The notes beneath the pieces were generated by a model, which did no database searches, was not told the origin of the DNA, and saw only the letters and a program-made list of their open reading frames with translations. Below, one piece after another: positions 24,640 to 26,522 of a stretch of DNA of 26,522 nt. Each line of letters starts with the position of its first letter. Position 1 is the first letter of the stretch. The translations under genes were made by a program, and so were the position numbers. The DNA is from Patescibacteria group bacterium (GTDB lineage: Bacteria; Patescibacteriota; Minisyncoccia; Portnoybacterales; GWB1-42-6), in assembly GCA_018818145.1 (NCBI GenBank), contig JAHIST010000082.1, forward strand, positions 1 to 26,522, read 5' to 3'.

Positions 24640-26262
24640 ATGACAAGAGAGGAAATCAAAGGAGTTATAATTCAGGCTACCAGAGAATATCAGATGCAGG
24701 AGTTGCTGCCCGATTTTGACGCGTCCGAAATTGTCGTTGAACGTCCGGCTGACGAGAAAAACGGCGATTATTACACTAATGTTGCTTTGAAAATAGCGCC
24801 GTTGGCCAAAAAATCTCCGCTGAAAATCGCGCAGATTTTAAGCAAACGGCTTAAGGAAAAATTACTGTTTGCCGAAATAAAAATTGCCCCGCCCGGCTTT
24901 ATTAATTTTTATCTGCTTAAAGAATATTTATGCGAACAGGTGGAAGAGATTCTGGAAGATAAGGAAAATTACGGCTGGTTGAATTTGGGCCAGGGGGAAA
25001 AAATTCAGATTGAATTTATCTCGGCCAATCCCACCGGGCCTTTGACGCTGGGCAACGGGCGAGGGGGCTTTTTTGGCGATGTATTGGCGAATGTTATGGC
25101 AGCCGCCAAATACGAAGTGAAAAGAGAATATTTAATCAATGATGCCGGTTATCAGATTGAAGTTTTGGGCCATTCAATTTTAAAAGACGAAAAAGCGCAA
25201 TATCGGGGCGAATATATCGAGGCACTGGCCGAAAAATTTGAGAATGAAGGAAACAAAAATCCCAAAGAAATCGGTCAGCAGGCGGCGCGCTATATCATGG
25301 AAACGATGATTAAGCCAACGGTGGAGCAACGCATGAAAATTAAATTTGACGGATGGACTTCAGAAAGCGAATTGCGCCAGGCCGGGCTCATGGATAAGGT
25401 GCTGGAATATTTAAAGCAAAAAGGCCTATCTTATGAACATGAAGGCGCTTTATGGTTTAAATCATCGCAATTTGGAGATGATAAAAATAGGGTATTGGTC
25501 ACTTCTAACAAAGGAGAAAGGGACAGCGAGGCAACCTATATTTTACCCGACGCGGCGTATCATTACAAAAAATTCGCGATTGATAAATTTGATAAAGTAA
25601 TCAATATCTGGGGCGCCGATCACCATGGCTATGTGGCGCGCCTGAAAGCCGCCAAAAAAGCGCTCGGGCTTCCCGGCAAGCTGGAGATTATTATTATGCA
25701 GATGGTGCGGTTGTTTGAGGGCGGCAAGGAAGTCAAAATGTCCAAGCGCGCCGGCACCTATGTCACGCTTGACGAACTGCTGGATGAGATTCCGCTGGAT
25801 GTGGCGCGATTTTTCTTTTTAATGTACAGCCCCGACACGCATATGGATTTTAATCTTGATTTGGCGCGCGAGCATTCGCAAAAAAATCCGGTCTATTATG
25901 TGCAATACGCTTACGCCAGAATTTCCAGCATTCTCAAAAAATCAGGAGTTCAAGACATTGGAGCGGGAAATTTGAGCGATTTGACAAAACTTTTGGCAGC
26001 GCAGGCGGAATTCAGTTTAATCAGGCAATTAATGAGAATGCCCGAAATTATTCAGGATACGGCAGGAGATTATCAGGCGCAGCGCTTGCCTCAATACGCG
26101 CTGGATCTGGTGCGGGCGTTTCATAAGTTCTACGAGGAATGCCGGGTAATCTCGGAAAATGAAAATTTAACCCAAGCCAGATTGGGGTTAGTTGAGGCAA
26201 CCAGAATTGTTTTGAAAAATACGCTGGATTTGATGGGAATTTCGGCGCCGGAAAAAATGTAG
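24640..26262 (+). CDS. argS: Arginyl-tRNA synthetase
   Basis: This 540-aa class I synthetase charges tRNA-Arg; one such tRNA (CCG anticodon) is encoded in this window. It has the N-terminal Add-1 domain, then EFISANPTGPLTLGNGRGGF near residues 123-142. There the HIGH signature is T-L-G-N (both histidines replaced), a variant I associate with CPR ArgRS but cannot check here. LINDAGYQIEVLG, WGADHHGYVARLKAA and an intact KMSK (about 366-369) in EVKMSKRAGTYVTLDEL follow, then DVARFFFLMYSPDTHMDF and a DALR anticodon-binding domain (QYAYARISSILKK to NTLDLMGI). Start supported by AAGG 8 nt upstream. Confidence 0.95.
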   Translation: MTREEIKGVIIQATREYQMQELLPDFDASEIVVERPADEKNGDYYTNVALKIAPLAKKSPLKIAQILSKRLKEKLLFAEIKIAPPGFINFYLLKEYLCEQVEEILEDKENYGWLNLGQGEKIQIEFISANPTGPLTLGNGRGGFFGDVLANVMAAAKYEVKREYLINDAGYQIEVLGHSILKDEKAQYRGEYIEALAEKFENEGNKNPKEIGQQAARYIMETMIKPTVEQRMKIKFDGWTSESELRQAGLMDKVLEYLKQKGLSYEHEGALWFKSSQFGDDKNRVLVTSNKGERDSEATYILPDAAYHYKKFAIDKFDKVINIWGADHHGYVARLKAAKKALGLPGKLEIIIMQMVRLFEGGKEVKMSKRAGTYVTLDELLDEIPLDVARFFFLMYSPDTHMDFNLDLAREHSQKNPVYYVQYAYARISSILKKSGVQDIGAGNLSDLTKLLAAQAEFSLIRQLMRMPEIIQDTAGDYQAQRLPQYALDLVRAFHKFYEECRVISENENLTQARLGLVEATRIVLKNTLDLMGISAPEKM

Positions 26263-26294
26263 CCGTTTGAGAAAAAGCCATATTTTAGCTTATT

Positions 26295-26317
26295 TAAGCC
26301 TAAAAAGGCTTATTTTT
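26295..26317 (+). terminator. Intrinsic terminator after argS
   Basis: TAAGCCT (26295-26301) and AGGCTTA (26306-26312) pair around AAAA and are followed by TTTTTG. Confidence 0.75.
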
Positions 26318-26330
26318 GTTTCTTTTTTCG

Positions 26331-26359
26331 TTGACTTTTTTTAGTTTTTTGGCTATGAT
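26331..26359 (+). promoter_or_regulatory. Promoter of the ileS-like gene
   Basis: TTGACT (26331-26336), exactly 17 nt, then TATGAT (26354-26359). Transcription would start near 26366 and run through a palindromic leader of about 75 nt. Confidence 0.65.
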
Positions 26360-26367
26360 TAACGAGT

Positions 26368-26440
26368 ATTTATTCGTATGTGCGCGTTCGCATTTCGCGA
26401 GACCGAGCAAGGCGAGGGCGAGCGAGCGCTATTCGCATAC
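26368..26440. repeat. Palindromic leader element before the ileS-like gene (ATTCGTATG...CGCATAC)
   Basis: ATTCGTATGTGCGCG and GCGCTATTCGCATAC are imperfect inverted repeats around a GC-rich GAGCAAGGCGAGGGCGAGCG core. The element ends exactly at ATG 26441. It shares its ends and its position with the element at 4694-4765. Confidence 0.6.
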
Positions 26441-26522
26441 ATGAATTTACCCCAAATAGAACAAAAAATCCTTAACTTCTGGGCGAGGCGGAATATATTT
26501 AAAAAATCGCTCAACCAGCGCA
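26441..26522 (+). CDS. ileS: 5' end of a class I aminoacyl-tRNA synthetase, probably isoleucyl (partial)
   Basis: ATG 26441 opens a frame running off the right edge with 27 residues, MNLPQIEQKILNFWARRNIF and then KKSLNQR. The pattern LPxIExxILxFWxxxxIFxKS is the usual N-terminus of IleRS (Val- and Leu-specific enzymes begin similarly but less closely). It follows argS and has its own promoter and a palindromic leader. The catalytic motifs lie outside the window. Confidence 0.65.
   Translation, partial: MNLPQIEQKILNFWARRNIFKKSLNQR

Overview
The window reads as chromosomal DNA of a small-genome bacterium of the Patescibacteria/CPR type, probably Parcubacteria-like. This is inferred from gene content and layout, with no phylogenetic test. 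The supporting signs are an ArgRS with a degenerate HIGH motif, a stand-alone EF-Tu-domain-2-like protein, RtcB, an EndoQ-type PHP nuclease, PolX, many short ORFs with weak or absent Shine-Dalgarno sequences, and intergenic regions packed with small palindromic repeats. TAA, TAG and TGA all end plausible genes, so I assume the standard code.

Layout. 1-3.2 kb: the tail of an unknown gene, rtcB, a 38-codon basic peptide, and a beta-CASP nuclease overlapping it by ATGA. 3.2-7.8 kb: a SLOG/LOG-family protein, the EF-Tu-like protein, a two-TM protein, an aromatic-type amino-acid permease, and an O-antigen-ligase-like protein whose 3' end runs through a repeat into a tRNA-Arg(CCG). 7.9-15.5 kb: an accessory island starting beside that tRNA. 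It holds radC, a Phd/RelE-type toxin-antitoxin pair, and a Type III restriction-modification locus (acidic protein, Mod, TM protein, DUF3800, a probable antisense-strand small RNA, Res), followed by a membrane-tethered winged-helix protein. Nearly identical 28-nt hairpins (27/28) lie at both edges. 15.5-22.5 kb: an EndoQ-like nuclease, a 59-aa zinc-ribbon protein, a PP-loop tRNA-thiolation-like ATPase, a 127-aa Cys-rich basic protein, PolX, a histidine phosphatase, a Nudix hydrolase, an MGMT-type alkyltransferase and a VanZ-like protein. This group is rich in nucleic-acid repair and nucleotide housekeeping. 22.5-24.6 kb, minus strand: smpB, ssrA (tmRNA), infC, rpmI, rplT, a compact trans-translation and translation-initiation block. 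24.6 kb to the end: argS, then the start of a gene resembling ileS.

The most striking theme is small palindromic DNA. I count roughly twenty hairpin or nested inverted-repeat elements of several families. Some abut start codons, two are translated in frame inside genes, one has apparently split the 5' end of rtcB, and two nested ones form structures of 150-230 nt. Other points of interest are heptanucleotide tandem repeats inside the O-antigen-ligase gene (possible phase variation), a two-hairpin small RNA with a good promoter and terminator opposite the Type III RM locus, an infC that must use a non-canonical start codon, ssrA sitting 6 nt after smpB, and several promoters whose -10 boxes lie about 6-9 nt from ATG, suggesting leaderless mRNAs. 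No CRISPR array, IS transposase or rRNA was seen.
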